A stretch of DNA of 45,141 bases from Amphritea pacifica (lineage in GTDB: Bacteria; Pseudomonadota; Gammaproteobacteria; Pseudomonadales; Balneatricaceae), in assembly GCF_016924145.1 (NCBI RefSeq), contig NZ_JAFFZO010000041.1, positions 1 to 45,141 of the forward strand, given 5' to 3'. The position numbers and the translations under genes are program-made. Shown in pieces: positions 36,294 through 45,100 of the stretch (position 1 is the first letter of the stretch; the number at the start of each line of letters is the position of its first letter). The notes under the pieces were generated by a model. That model was not told where the DNA came from, did not search any database, and saw only the letters and a program-made list of their open reading frames with translations.

Positions 36294-37145
36294 ATGACAG
36301 TCTATAAAGAGACTCTTTACGATGGTTACGGTCAGGCGTTTGATGTGGAAGAGGTGCTGTTTGAACAGCAGACCGATTCCTGGCATCTGATTATTTTCCG
36401 TAACCCCAAATTCGGAACTGTTATGGCGCTGGATGGTATTATTCAGACCACAGAAAAAGATGAATTTATCTATCACGAGATGCTTACACATGTGCCGCTG
36501 ATGGCCCACGGCAGTGCTAAGAAGGTGCTGATTATCGGTGGCGGTGATGGCGGTATGCTGCGCGAAGTGCTGAAGCACCCGAGCGTTGAGAGCGTCACAC
36601 AGGTGGAGATTGATCAGGCGGTCATCGATATGTGTGTTGAGTATCTGCCGAATCACTCGCAGGGTGCCTATGATAACCCGCGTGCCAACATCGTGATTGG
36701 CGATGGTATCGATTATGTTTGTCAGACCGATGAGAAATACGATGTCATCATCTCTGACTGTACTGATCCGGTCGGTCCCGGTGAGGTCCTGTTCAGCAGT
36801 CGTTTCTATGAAGGTTGCAAGCGCTGCCTCAATGACGGAGGCATCTTCGTGGCCCAGAACGGTGTGGTCTATATGCAGCCTGAAGAGGTGGTAACCACCC
36901 GTCAGCGCCTCAGTCCCTATTTTGCTGATCAAACTTTCTATACCGCTGCGGTGCCCACCTATATTGGTGGTGCAATGACCTTTGCCTGGGGCTGCGATAA
37001 TGCTGCTGCCCGGCAGCTGAGTGTGCAACAGATCGCCGAGCGCTTTAATGCCAGTGGTGTTAAAACCCGCTACTACAATCCGCAGATCCATGTGGGCAGC
37101 TTTGCACTGCCGCAGTATATTCTGGAGAAGCTGGGGGACGTCTGA
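36294..37145 (+). CDS. speE: Spermidine synthase (SpeE family)
   Basis: 283 residues from [10 protein letters not shown], chosen for the TGGTGGA ribosome-binding site; an in-frame start 20 codons upstream lies in the terminator tail and is rejected. Aminopropyltransferase: [16 protein letters not shown] binds decarboxylated SAM, and [16 protein letters not shown] carries the catalytic Asp and putrescine-binding residues. The enzyme needs decarboxylated SAM, yet no speD adjoins, so it must be elsewhere. Flanked by terminators, hence monocistronic. Confidence 0.93.
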   Translation: MTVYKETLYDGYGQAFDVEEVLFEQQTDSWHLIIFRNPKFGTVMALDGIIQTTEKDEFIYHEMLTHVPLMAHGSAKKVLIIGGGDGGMLREVLKHPSVESVTQVEIDQAVIDMCVEYLPNHSQGAYDNPRANIVIGDGIDYVCQTDEKYDVIISDCTDPVGPGEVLFSSRFYEGCKRCLNDGGIFVAQNGVVYMQPEEVVTTRQRLSPYFADQTFYTAAVPTYIGGAMTFAWGCDNAAARQLSVQQIAERFNASGVKTRYYNPQIHVGSFALPQYILEKLGDV

Positions 37146-37189
37146 TTTCCCATATGAGTGGTATAGCGTATTAGTGCACAATGACAAAG

Positions 37190-37222
37190 ATCCAGCGGTT
37201 GTAACAATCGGTGGATTTTTGT
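37190..37222 (+). terminator. Rho-independent terminator of speE
   Basis: Stem ATCCA-G-CGGTTG / CAATCG-G-TGGAT with TAA loop, one G-U pair, followed by TTTTTGTTTTT. About 45 nt after the speE stop. Confidence 0.75.
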
Positions 37223-37280
37223 TTTTATGCCAGCACAGATGACAGGAGTCTGCTCAAATGACAATGAAACTGAATAGCTG

Positions 37281-38438
37281 ATGTCACTCAATATCTATAG
37301 TCGTTTGTCAGGCTTCTACTTCTTTTACTTCTCCCTGTTGGGGGCTTTGGTGCCGTACTGGAGTCTCTATCTCAAGTCGTTTGGCTTTAATGCGCAAACG
37401 ATTGGCAGCCTGATGGCTATTCTGATGGCGTCCCGCATTGTTGCCCCCAACATCTGGGGCTGGCTGGCCGATCGAACGGGTCAGCGCTTGCGAATTGTGC
37501 GCTATGGGGCATTTCTCACCTGCCTGATCTTTGTGCTGATCTTCTGGCAGGAGAGCGCGCTGGGGATTGCCCTGGTGATGACCGGTTTCAGTTTCTTCTG
37601 GAATGCGGTGTTGCCCCAGTTTGAGGTGTTGACCCTCAGCCATCTGCAAGGGCGTGAGCAGCTCTACAGCCGGATACGTTTGTGGGGCTCCGTCGGATTC
37701 ATTATTGCCGTCATGGGGATTGGCTGGTTGCTGGATCTGGTGAGTATACGCTGGTTGCCCTGGGTGATGCTGGGGCTGATGGTGATGATCTGGATATCAT
37801 CGTTGTTTGTTGAAGCGAATCCCGCACCGCGTCAGACTGATGAAAGTGGTTTTGTGCAGCAATTGCTGCGGCCACAGGTGCTGGTGTTTTTCCTGATCTG
37901 TCTGCTGATTCAGTTCAGTCACGGACCCTATTACACGTTTTACTCGGTGCTGATGGACCGTCTGGGTTACAGCCGTACCGAGATCGGTCTGCTCTGGTCG
38001 GTCGGGGTGGTGGCAGAAGTACTGATCTTTATTCTGATGCCTAAACTGATCGCCGGTCTGGGGTTACGTAAATTGATGATCATCAGCTTGCTGTTGTGCG
38101 TAGTGCGCTGGCTGCTGATTGGTCTGATACCCGAAATTCTGCCACTGATGCTGTTTGCTCAGACACTGCATGCAGTGAGTTTCGGGGTGTTGCACGCCGT
38201 AGGTATCGCGCTGGTGCATCACTATTTTTCCCCCTCCAATCATGGTCAGGGGCAGGCGATGTTCAGCAGTTTTGGCTTTGGTGTTGGCGGCGCGCTGGGG
38301 GCTTTGTGCAGCGGTTTAATGTGGGAAACCCTGGGTGCAGCCGCAACATTCAGTGTTGCCGCAGCGGCTGTTTTAATCGCGGCTGTGTGCGCAACTATTT
38401 GGATAAAACCGGAAAATTGTGCAGAAACGAATCGGTAA
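37281..38438 (+). CDS. MFS transporter (MFS_1_like, HcaT/LacY-related)
   Basis: 385 residues with twelve hydrophobic helices. SRIVAPNIWGWLADRTGQRLRI is the loop 2-3 MFS signature, and RLWGSVGFI follows in helix 4-5. The pattern resembles the MFS_1_like group containing the phenylpropionate transporter HcaT and nucleoside:H+ symporters; the substrate is not readable. No obvious regulator or catabolic gene adjoins it, so a role cannot be inferred from context. Confidence 0.85.
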   Translation: MSLNIYSRLSGFYFFYFSLLGALVPYWSLYLKSFGFNAQTIGSLMAILMASRIVAPNIWGWLADRTGQRLRIVRYGAFLTCLIFVLIFWQESALGIALVMTGFSFFWNAVLPQFEVLTLSHLQGREQLYSRIRLWGSVGFIIAVMGIGWLLDLVSIRWLPWVMLGLMVMIWISSLFVEANPAPRQTDESGFVQQLLRPQVLVFFLICLLIQFSHGPYYTFYSVLMDRLGYSRTEIGLLWSVGVVAEVLIFILMPKLIAGLGLRKLMIISLLLCVVRWLLIGLIPEILPLMLFAQTLHAVSFGVLHAVGIALVHHYFSPSNHGQGQAMFSSFGFGVGGALGALCSGLMWETLGAAATFSVAAAAVLIAAVCATIWIKPENCAETNR

Positions 38439-38580
38439 ATTTGTTTTGCACCGCAGTTGGTATAGTATTAGATTAACAGCAGTTAAGTAATTGAATCACC
38501 ATTATGCAGTTTACTCAGGTGTTGTTATCGCAGGTGATGATTTCTGACGGATAAACATATCCGGCTGAGGAGATGTGCTG

Positions 38581-38844
38581 ATGAATTTTAAAGTCGATGT
38601 AGAGATGACACCCGAAGAGCTCCGTAAGGTGCTGGGGTTGCCGGATGTCGAATCGTTTCAGAAAGAGATGATGAGTAAAATTCAGGAGCGAATGGATGCC
38701 GGGGTGGATGGTTATGATCCCCTGACGCTATTCCAGCCCTATATGGCCAGTGGGCTTGGTTCGATGGATGCCATTCAGAAGATGCTGCTGAATATGATGA
38801 CTTCATACACCAGCAGCAGTAAAAACGCAGATAAAAACAAATAA
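38581..38844 (+). CDS. DUF6489 family protein
   Basis: 87 residues from ATG at 38581, with GAGGAG 8 nt upstream (an in-frame GTG at 38575 would be too close to it). Begins MNFKVDVEMTPEELRKVLGLPDVESF, then an amphipathic Gln/Met-rich helix (QKEMMSKIQERM) and a second hydrophobic helix (MDAIQKMLLNMM). I recall this as DUF6489, of unknown function. It sits 65 nt before phaR; the Met/Gln-rich amphipathic helices recall granule-associated proteins, but that link is inference. Confidence 0.75.
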   Translation: MNFKVDVEMTPEELRKVLGLPDVESFQKEMMSKIQERMDAGVDGYDPLTLFQPYMASGLGSMDAIQKMLLNMMTSYTSSSKNADKNK

Positions 38845-38909
38845 TACTCCCTCCTGCCACACTGCAGCAGAGTGCCGGACAGGAGCAAAACAGGTAGAGA
38901 GAGACTATT

Positions 38910-39395
38910 TTGAGAATTCTCAGAAAATACACAAATCGCCGTTTGTACGATACATCCCGCAGCTGTTACATCACGCTTGAAGATGTGAAGCAACTGGTGT
39001 TGAGTCAGGAAAATTTTCAGGTTCAGGATTCTAAAACCGGAGCAGATCTCACCCGTAATATATTGCTGCAGATTATCAGTGAACAGGAAGCGCTGGGCCA
39101 TGGAACGCTGCTGACCAACCAGGTGCTGCAGCAACTGATCCGTTTCTACGGTGACAGCATGCAGGGGATGATGAGCCAGTATCTGGAGCAGAGTATTGCG
39201 ACCTTTATCGATCAGCAGGAACGCATCCGTGAACAGATGCAGAATATGATCGGTGCCGCCAACCCGCTGAATATGATGAACAAGATCGCCGATCAGAACA
39301 TGGCGATGTGGAATATTTTCACGCCTCCGGGCGGTGAAAAATCGTCTGATAATCCCGCCAGCAATGATGCCGGGCCATCTAAAGAAGATAAGTAG
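38910..39395 (+). CDS. phaR: PHA synthesis regulator PhaR
   Basis: 161 residues, TTG start with a GAGAG purine stretch upstream. The N-terminal PHB/PHA accumulation regulator DNA-binding domain opens with the hallmark KYTNRRLYDTSRSCYITLEDV; a second domain of Gln/Met-rich helices follows (LLQIISEQEALGHG, then QYLEQSIATFIDQQ). PhaR binds both DNA and PHA and represses phasin genes and itself until granules form. The tail is charged and disordered. It follows DUF6489; the synthase phaC is 32 kb away. Confidence 0.93.
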   Translation: MRILRKYTNRRLYDTSRSCYITLEDVKQLVLSQENFQVQDSKTGADLTRNILLQIISEQEALGHGTLLTNQVLQQLIRFYGDSMQGMMSQYLEQSIATFIDQQERIREQMQNMIGAANPLNMMNKIADQNMAMWNIFTPPGGEKSSDNPASNDAGPSKEDK

Positions 39396-39415
39396 ACCGG
39401 CTTTGATTCGATCAG

Positions 39416-39451
39416 CCCGCTAATGATCCTGATAGGTCTTAGCGGGTTTTT
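39416..39451 (+). terminator. Rho-independent terminator of phaR
   Basis: Stem CCCGCTAA / TTAGCGGG (39416-39423, 39439-39446) followed by TTTTT. It starts 21 nt after the phaR stop and just touches the 3' end of the convergent RHH gene. Confidence 0.85.
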
Positions 39452-39800
39452 AATGCCTGTTCTGAATCTCACTGGCCAGAATAGAGTCTGCATCCAGGGT
39501 ATTGATCGCGATCTCTCTGTTCGCCGGGATCTCCCCGGTCAGTTGCAATGCCTGGTAGCGCATACAGCACACCCGCAGGAACGAGGTAAAGTTGCCCAGA
39601 TCATGCCCCGCATCGATCGATTCATGATACAGGCGGGTGAGCATCTGCGGGATATTCATATGATCCCGTGCGGCGATCTCCTCCAGCGTGTTCCAGAAAT
39701 AGTTTTCCAGCCGCACACTGGTGACCATGCCATCGATCCGCAGCGAACGGGTACTGCTCTTCCAGAGATCTGGGTTGGCATTGATAAACAGTTTGCACAT
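39450..39800 (-). CDS. Ribbon-helix-helix (RHH_4) domain protein
   Basis: 116 residues. The segment TSVRLENYFWNTLEEIAARDHMNIPQML and the later GNFTSFLRVCCMRYQ match the RHH_4 family, small putative DNA-binding proteins related to the MetJ/Arc fold. The regulatory target is unknown. AGGAAACAG ribosome-binding site supports the start. Lies between phaR (convergent) and the DJ-1/PfpI gene (same strand, 174 nt upstream with a hairpin in between), so probably separately transcribed. Confidence 0.82.
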   Translation of the reverse strand: MCKLFINANPDLWKSSTRSLRIDGMVTSVRLENYFWNTLEEIAARDHMNIPQMLTRLYHESIDAGHDLGNFTSFLRVCCMRYQALQLTGEIPANREIAINTLDADSILASEIQNRH

Positions 39801-39917
39801 CGCTGTTTCCTGTCTTGCCGATTACTGTTGTTGTCAGGCGTTATTCGGGTCAATAAAAAGACCGCATGGAGAGGATCGTTACCGATCCGTAACCTGAGTA
39901 TAGCTGTTTATGGAACA

Positions 39918-39949
39918 GCCGAAGGCAAACGATGCCGATCGCCTTCGGC
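39918..39949 (-). terminator. Hairpin downstream of the DJ-1/PfpI gene
   Basis: A 9-bp perfect stem GCCGAAGGC / GCCTTCGGC with a 14-nt loop, 26 nt past the stop. No long T-run on either strand, so it may be a weak terminator or a 3' stabiliser. Confidence 0.5.
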
Positions 39950-39974
39950 CCTGTTTAGAAAGCTGCGTAGGCGG

Positions 39975-40541
39975 TTAATTCAGCAGCGCCATAAACTGTG
40001 CCAGCCAGGCGGGGTGAGCCGGCCAGGCCGGTGCCGTCACCAGATTACCATCGGTGACTGCTGCATCGATGGCGATCTCTGCATAGACTCCCCCAGACTG
40101 ATTCACTTCCGGCATACAGGCTGGATAAGCGGAACACTTTCTGCCTTCCAGTACCCCTGCTGCCGCCAGCAGCTGAGCACCGTGACAGATCGCCGCGACC
40201 GGTTTATTGGTAGTAAAGAAATGGCGCACCATGGCCAATACTTCAGGGTTGAGTCGCAGGTATTCCGGTGCCCGGCCGCCGGGAATAACCAGCGCGTCAT
40301 AATCTGCCGGATCGATATCGGCAAAGGTCGCGTTCAGGGTAAAGTTGTGGCCGCGTTTTTCGCTATAGGTCTGATCGCCCTCAAAATCATGGATCGCGGT
40401 CGCAACAGTGTCACCGCTGGCTTTGTCCGGGCAGACTGCATCAACCTGATGGCCCACAGCCAGTAATGTCTGAAAAGGCACCATGGTTTCATAGTCTTCG
40501 GTAAAATCACCGGTGATCATCAGAATCTTCTTATTACTCAT
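39975..40541 (-). CDS. DJ-1/PfpI family protein
   Basis: 188 residues. Class I glutamine-amidotransferase-like fold with nucleophile Cys119 in [11 protein letters not shown], followed by His120, and a conserved acidic residue in DYETM (about 17-18). Members include proteases, chaperones, glyoxalase-like deglycases and ThiJ-type enzymes; the specific activity is not readable. A GGGAGT ribosome-binding site supports the start. It is upstream of the RHH gene and just downstream of the aio genes, from which it is separated by a terminator. Confidence 0.9.
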   Translation of the reverse strand: MSNKKILMITGDFTEDYETMVPFQTLLAVGHQVDAVCPDKASGDTVATAIHDFEGDQTYSEKRGHNFTLNATFADIDPADYDALVIPGGRAPEYLRLNPEVLAMVRHFFTTNKPVAAICHGAQLLAAAGVLEGRKCSAYPACMPEVNQSGGVYAEIAIDAAVTDGNLVTAPAWPAHPAWLAQFMALLN

Positions 40542-40740
40542 AACGTACTCCCAGCGGTTGCTGATTGTTTTTATATCTCAGAAGGTACGGGTTACAAGGT
40601 AGCAGCCCCCGCGCAGCAGATGGTATTAGAGGAATACTACAGTGCAACTTTACCGCAGAGGGGAGGCACAATCGATCTGTTCTGAAACGGTTGCCGATCA
40701 GCCATCTGATTCATCCCTCTGTTTGCACCACATACATAAA

Positions 40741-40767
40741 ATAAGCCGGCCGTTGCGGGGCCGGCTT
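40741..40767 (-). terminator. Rho-independent terminator of aioBA
   Basis: Stem AAGCCGGCC / GGCCGGCTT (40743-40751, 40759-40767); on the minus strand followed by TATTTTATG. 35 nt after the aioA stop. Confidence 0.8.
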
Positions 40768-40801
40768 AAGCAGCAGTGATGGACTACTATCATCTCCGGG
40801 G

Positions 40802-43261
40802 TCAGATATACCGGCGACGTTTGAAGGACACGGTCTCTTTATAGTCCTGCATCGAGCTGACCTTGCGGATATCGGCCCAGGTCCCTTTGTAATAGGGGAT
40901 ATAGTTCCGGTCGGTCCAGCTGGTGACGACATCGCCCACATTGCCGTTGAAGTACCCGAACATCATGAAGGTGTGGTCTGGCTTCATGTCCGGTTCCAGA
41001 TACGCCATGGCAAAGGTGGAGCCGAAATCGTTGAACACCTCGACCACGTCGCCTGACTCGATCCCCAGCTCTTTGGCATCTGCCGGGTTGAGTTCAATCG
41101 GTGCCATGGGATAGCGCCTGGTGCGAAAGTCGACGCGCTGATCGTGGTAGGCGGTCTGCCAGATATGATTGGTACGGCCGTTGTTAATCCAGAACCGGTA
41201 TTTTTTACGCTGGGATTCAACCATCTCCGGCAGACCGGTCCACTCGGCAGGCAGGAAGTGTGCTTTGCCATCGGCGGTGCTGAATTTATAGTCGGTATAG
41301 ACCATCTCAGTGCCGATCAGCCGGTTGTCCCTGTACTCCCTGACAGGCAGCTGTACGCCGTTGTTGCCCTGCTGGCGCAGCCGGTCATAGGTGACCAGAT
41401 GCCCGGTTGCACCTCCCTGGCTGTCGATACCTTCGGGATTACGGAAACCATCGTTGAAGGAATCCTCCTCGGTTTTCCAGTCGAAGCCGGAGAATCGCTG
41501 AGCCATCGTCTTGTTACCTTCCTTCTCGTACAGCGCTTTGATGCTGTTGGCAATTTCGGCTGCTATCAGACAGTCGGGTTTGGCCGTCCCCGGAGGGTCC
41601 ATGAACTTCTCCGATAGACGCATGCGCCGTTCACCGTTCATCGAGGTAAGATTCATCTCCCCCGGATGAGCTGCTGGCAGCATCAGGTGAGATGCCTGAG
41701 CGAACTTAGTCGGGTAGAGATCGATGGTGGTGATGAATAATCCGCCGCGGTTAGTGACTGCGTCAAAGATGGCGTCGACCATGCTATCTACGCCGCGACC
41801 GCGCACCTGCGCCAGCGCATCACGAACGATGTTTGCCCGGCGGTATAACGTCTGACGATATTCCTGAGCGTTCAGCGTGGACTGGAAAGCGTTGCAGGCC
41901 CACACGGTGAGCATCTTGCCATTACCTTTGATAATCTCCTGGTCGATGTAGACCGGCCGCTTACCAGGATAGGGCGGACGTGCATAGCCCTCCTGGTGGC
42001 CACCGAGACGACAGACGCCGGTGCCACGACGACCCACGTTGTGGGTGGCCAGCACCAGATCTACCAGTGCGGACTGAATACGATAGTTGTCGTTGCCCCA
42101 GATAATACCCTTTTCATACAGGTGAGCGGTGCGTGGATGGTGGCCGGACTGCTTCGGCTTATAGGCCCAGTCGGCAGCTTTCTCCAGATCCTCAACCGAC
42201 ACGCCGGTGATCCAGGAACACTCCTTCAGGCTCATATGGTTGGCCTTCAGGGCTTCATCGAAGCCGGTGGTGTGCTGGGCGATGAAATCCTGATCGTGCC
42301 AGCCCTTGTCTACCACGTAGGTCAGCAGACCGTTGAACAGTGCGGTATCGGTACCCGGGTTGATCTGCAGGTGCAGCACCCGGTCCCGGGCGTTAGTCTC
42401 GCAGATGGCCGTGGTCAGGGAGCGGCGTGGATCCACCAGAATAAAGCGTCCATTATCCACTGTTTCCTCTTTGAACCACTGTTTCTTTTTATTCAGGCTG
42501 GCGCCCGTCAGGTTTGGCAGGGCGTGGGCGAGAAAGTAGTTGGTCTGGGTCTCGTAGGCATTGGCACCGATGAAGATGATGGTGTCTGCCAGCTCGCTGT
42601 CCTCATAGCTATTATTCAGCTCGCCGATGCCCATGTCGCGGGTGGCGTGACACTCCGAGTTGTAAGCCGGGCGATTATGGATACGCACCATCCGGGTTTT
42701 GAGGGCAGAGAACATTAGCTTACCGCTGCCCCAGGTGTTCTCGAAGCCGCCCCCGGCACCGCCATGGTCGAAGGCGTTAAACATGATTGAATCGGGACCG
42801 AAGGTGTCCAGCATGCGTTTGGTTACCCCGGCGTAGACCGCCATGGCTTCGTCCCAGCTGACATCCACCCAGTCATCTCCGGTGAACAGGCGCGGATACT
42901 TGAGGCGGTCGCGGGTGACTCCATCGGCGTTATACATAATCGTGGCCATCTGACCACCGCGGGTGGAGGTCAGGCCCTGATTGACCACGCATTCCCTGTC
43001 CGGCTGAATCATGATGTTATATTTTTTTCCGCCATCTTCCACCACGTTAACCATGGCCGGGGTCATGGTGCCGGAGAGTGGCGGTTGTTGACTGCGGAAA
43101 TCCCTGCCCAGAGCATTCTCGTTTGGTGCACGGCCACCCTCGGCTCCATGGGGCCATTTGTATACATGGTAGCCACAGCCGACGATACAGAAATGACAGG
43201 TCATATTGGTTTTCTGCGCACCCGCCGGGGGCAGTGGTACGCGATCTTTGTTATGTGACAT
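40802..43261 (-). CDS. aioA: Arsenite oxidase large molybdopterin subunit
   Basis: 819 residues, near full family length. Mo-bis-MGD enzyme of the DMSO reductase superfamily that oxidises As(III) to As(V). The [3Fe-4S] ligands Cys22, Cys25, Cys29 ([15 protein letters not shown]) and Ser99 match the Alcaligenes faecalis enzyme in spacing. The arsenite-site residues are also present: His195 (RIH), Glu203 (SECHATR), Arg418 and His422 ([10 protein letters not shown]). These distinguish AioA from ArrA and other paralogues. It has no signal peptide of its own and would be exported folded with the Tat-signal-bearing AioB. GGAGGCGAG ribosome-binding site; 16 nt after aioB. Confidence 0.97.
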   Translation of the reverse strand: MSHNKDRVPLPPAGAQKTNMTCHFCIVGCGYHVYKWPHGAEGGRAPNENALGRDFRSQQPPLSGTMTPAMVNVVEDGGKKYNIMIQPDRECVVNQGLTSTRGGQMATIMYNADGVTRDRLKYPRLFTGDDWVDVSWDEAMAVYAGVTKRMLDTFGPDSIMFNAFDHGGAGGGFENTWGSGKLMFSALKTRMVRIHNRPAYNSECHATRDMGIGELNNSYEDSELADTIIFIGANAYETQTNYFLAHALPNLTGASLNKKKQWFKEETVDNGRFILVDPRRSLTTAICETNARDRVLHLQINPGTDTALFNGLLTYVVDKGWHDQDFIAQHTTGFDEALKANHMSLKECSWITGVSVEDLEKAADWAYKPKQSGHHPRTAHLYEKGIIWGNDNYRIQSALVDLVLATHNVGRRGTGVCRLGGHQEGYARPPYPGKRPVYIDQEIIKGNGKMLTVWACNAFQSTLNAQEYRQTLYRRANIVRDALAQVRGRGVDSMVDAIFDAVTNRGGLFITTIDLYPTKFAQASHLMLPAAHPGEMNLTSMNGERRMRLSEKFMDPPGTAKPDCLIAAEIANSIKALYEKEGNKTMAQRFSGFDWKTEEDSFNDGFRNPEGIDSQGGATGHLVTYDRLRQQGNNGVQLPVREYRDNRLIGTEMVYTDYKFSTADGKAHFLPAEWTGLPEMVESQRKKYRFWINNGRTNHIWQTAYHDQRVDFRTRRYPMAPIELNPADAKELGIESGDVVEVFNDFGSTFAMAYLEPDMKPDHTFMMFGYFNGNVGDVVTSWTDRNYIPYYKGTWADIRKVSSMQDYKETVSFKRRRYI

Positions 43262-43277
43262 GGTACTCGCCTCCGGG

Positions 43278-43796
43278 TTAGAGAATGTTAGCCTGACGGC
43301 CGAAGATCAGACCATCAACACCAACAGCAGTTACCGAATCGCTACTGGTATCGTATTCCAGACGAATCTTAGGCAGGTTCTCAGTTGCCTGGCCGGTGAC
43401 CATCTGGCCCATCTTCTCGCTGTCGAACACACTAAAGTGGCAGGGGCACTTGAAGTCCCGTGACGCCGGGTCATAACTGACCGGACACCCCATATGGGTG
43501 CACAGGGTGCTGTAGGCAACGATATCCATATTGGGCCCGACACCGCCGGGCACGGGGTGTCCCATGCGAATCACCACGCAGGGAGAACTCTCATCGGGAT
43601 AGTTGAAATGCACCACCTTGTTCTGTGGCAGGGATTGGGCCTTGGCAACGGCCGTTTGCGGGTAGGGCAGCGTAGTCGCCCCAGGGTTATAGGACTCAGG
43701 CGTAGCAAGCGCGCTGGTGGGCGTCATCGACGCCACCCCCGCGGCAACACCTGCTCCGCCCAGCTTAATAAAGTCGCGTCGATTGAGTTGATTCAT
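43278..43796 (-). CDS. aioB: Arsenite oxidase Rieske subunit
   Basis: 172 residues. Tat signal peptide ([12 protein letters not shown], then a hydrophobic stretch to about residue 31) targets the complex to the periplasm. A Rieske [2Fe-2S] domain has ligands Cys99-x-His101 and Cys117-x2-His120. The extra Cys104 and Cys119 could form the disulfide typical of higher-potential Rieske proteins; the A. faecalis subunit lacks it, other AioB have it (family knowledge). Strong GAGGAGAGG ribosome-binding site. First gene of aioB-aioA, whose electrons would go to a cytochrome or azurin encoded elsewhere. Confidence 0.96.
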   Translation of the reverse strand: MNQLNRRDFIKLGGAGVAAGVASMTPTSALATPESYNPGATTLPYPQTAVAKAQSLPQNKVVHFNYPDESSPCVVIRMGHPVPGGVGPNMDIVAYSTLCTHMGCPVSYDPASRDFKCPCHFSVFDSEKMGQMVTGQATENLPKIRLEYDTSSDSVTAVGVDGLIFGRQANIL

Positions 43797-44221
43797 AATA
43801 ATCCTCTCCTCAAATGGGTTTCAGTTTTTGTTTTTGTTATATGCCAGTTCCCCCCACCGACTGAGCCTGTAAAGTATAGGCAAGAATTATAAAAACCATG
43901 TAAAAAGTAAGTGTTATGGGGTGGTGGCTGTTGATGACATAAAAAGTTACAAGACAAGGGGTTCTGGTTCAGTAACGCAGAACCAGAAGTGGGAGACCGT
44001 GTACATAGCGTGTCAAATTGCTGATTCCAATCTTTGTATTCGAATAGAAAATCCCCTACTATCATGAGATTAACCGCTATAAAACAACGGATTATTCGTC
44101 GATGGAACAGACTCTATGGCTGCCTGATACAGGGTCAACAGCATCTATTTTTAGCCTTTCAAACTTTCTCCGACGGCTTTGTAGCAGACAACATCTTTAC
44201 GACCTAAGCCTGTGCGCGTAC
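43797..44221. other. Noncoding region upstream of aioB
   Basis: 425 bases, AT-rich, no convincing gene. It should contain the aioB promoter. A minus-strand TATAAT at 43889-43884 is a candidate -10 but no good -35 lies at the right spacing. A sigma-54 -24/-12 element (GG-N10-GC), usual for arsenite-inducible aio operons, was looked for on the minus strand and not found. The right part leads into the HlyD remnant. Confidence 0.4.
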
Positions 44222-44500
44222 CTTCCTGAGATTAACACCTTCCCCTTTATCCAATACAGCGTCATCGGCGCGGTGGTGGATAATGTATCCAGCGATGCTA
44301 CCGCCGATGAAAATCGCGGGTTAATCTACAAAGCCAGATTATTGATGAATAAAAGCACCCTCTGGGTGAATGGTCGCGAAGTGAATCTGGTGCCGGGTAT
44401 GAGTGTTAGTGCTGAGGTGAAAACTGGAAAGCGCTATTTGATTGAATATGTGCTGACGCCGTTGCTGAGATATAAGAATGAGAGTGTAAGGGAGAGGTGA
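44222..44500 (+). pseudogene. C-terminal remnant of a type I secretion HlyD-family adaptor
   Basis: About 93 codons ending at TGA that match the C-terminal end of HlyD/LapC-type membrane fusion proteins: EINTFPFIQYSVIGAVVDNVS, then VNGREVNLVPGMSVSAEVKTG and IEYVLTPLLRYKNESVRER. A complete HlyD protein is about 400-480 residues; here everything upstream of this segment is missing. The frame extends left to an ATG at 44102, but those 40 residues do not look like HlyD, so the join near 44225 is a deletion or rearrangement point. No ABC transporter or adhesin gene is adjacent. Confidence 0.85.
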
Positions 44501-44567
44501 ATATGAAAGGCAATAAACAATCAATTATTGATAAAAATATTTTATGTCGTTATAGGGGGAAAGGTCT

Positions 44568-44959
44568 TTGATATTTATAGAGTATGCTCTGATTTTTATC
44601 TGTGTTATTGGGTTTGTTTTTGTATACCTTCTCTCAAAGAAGAAAGGAGTATTGATTACTGTTTTAGCTGCTGCTATGTTTTTTTTAATAGCTCGTTCTT
44701 TTTGGAGTTATATTTTTCATTTTAAATCTGAGCGATACTCTTTTGAGGTTTACGGCTGTTTAAAAAATTTCGAAAAAAAAGGTTTGATAAAGGCTCGCCA
44801 GTGGTTAATGTCTTTGTAGATGGAAGTGTGTTGTATTTAAAATCGGCTTACTATGATTTTGAAGGGGGTGACTTTTATTTTAATGCGGTAAATAAATGCT
44901 ATAAAGTTAGATTTATTGAACTTTACAATACTAAGTATTTAATTGGCTTATCAGAATGA
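44568..44959 (+). pseudogene. Frame-broken small membrane protein gene (A8 run)
   Basis: The first frame (TTG at 44568 to TAG at 44819, 83 codons) encodes two hydrophobic helices and a charged tail (HFKSERYSFEVYG). After the eight-A run at 44773-44780 a second frame continues without stops for about 55 codons to TGA at 44959, with a sensible composition (SPVVNVFVDGSVLYLKSAYYDF). A -1 shift or one extra A would fuse them to about 130 residues. The region is more AT-rich than its surroundings. I do not recognise the family. It may be a broken gene, a slippage site or a sequencing error. Confidence 0.6.
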
Positions 44960-45037
44960 TTTGAATTAAAGGGGTCAAAGCCTGTGGCATCCCCACGAAT
45001 TTTCAATAAATAAAAAATAGTTAGCTTAAGAAGGGAA

Positions 45038-45100
45038 CGTTCATAGCCCTTGGTGATCAATTATTTCGCCAAAAACAAATTACCGCCAGAGCTATGAACG
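45038..45100 (+). repeat. Inverted repeat over the transposase start codon
   Basis: CGTTCATAGC (45038-45047) and GCTATGAACG (45091-45100) are a perfect 10-bp inverted repeat separated by 43 nt. The right arm contains the ATG at 45094. In a transcript entering from outside, the stem would hide the start codon, as described for other IS families. Confidence 0.7.

Noticed and set aside
36168-37187. 339-codon minus-strand open frame opposite speE
   Set aside because: It mirrors the speE coding sequence, has no ribosome-binding site, and its composition is that of a shadow frame.
39423-40466. 347-codon plus-strand open frame across the RHH and DJ-1/PfpI genes
   Set aside because: It crosses two recognisable minus-strand genes and a hairpin, and shows no domain resemblance (Cys/Arg/His-rich shadow).
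43797-43950. Sigma-54 promoter upstream of aioB
   Set aside because: The closest match (TGG...TTGC on the minus strand) has 14 rather than 10 bases between the GG and GC, so it does not fit.
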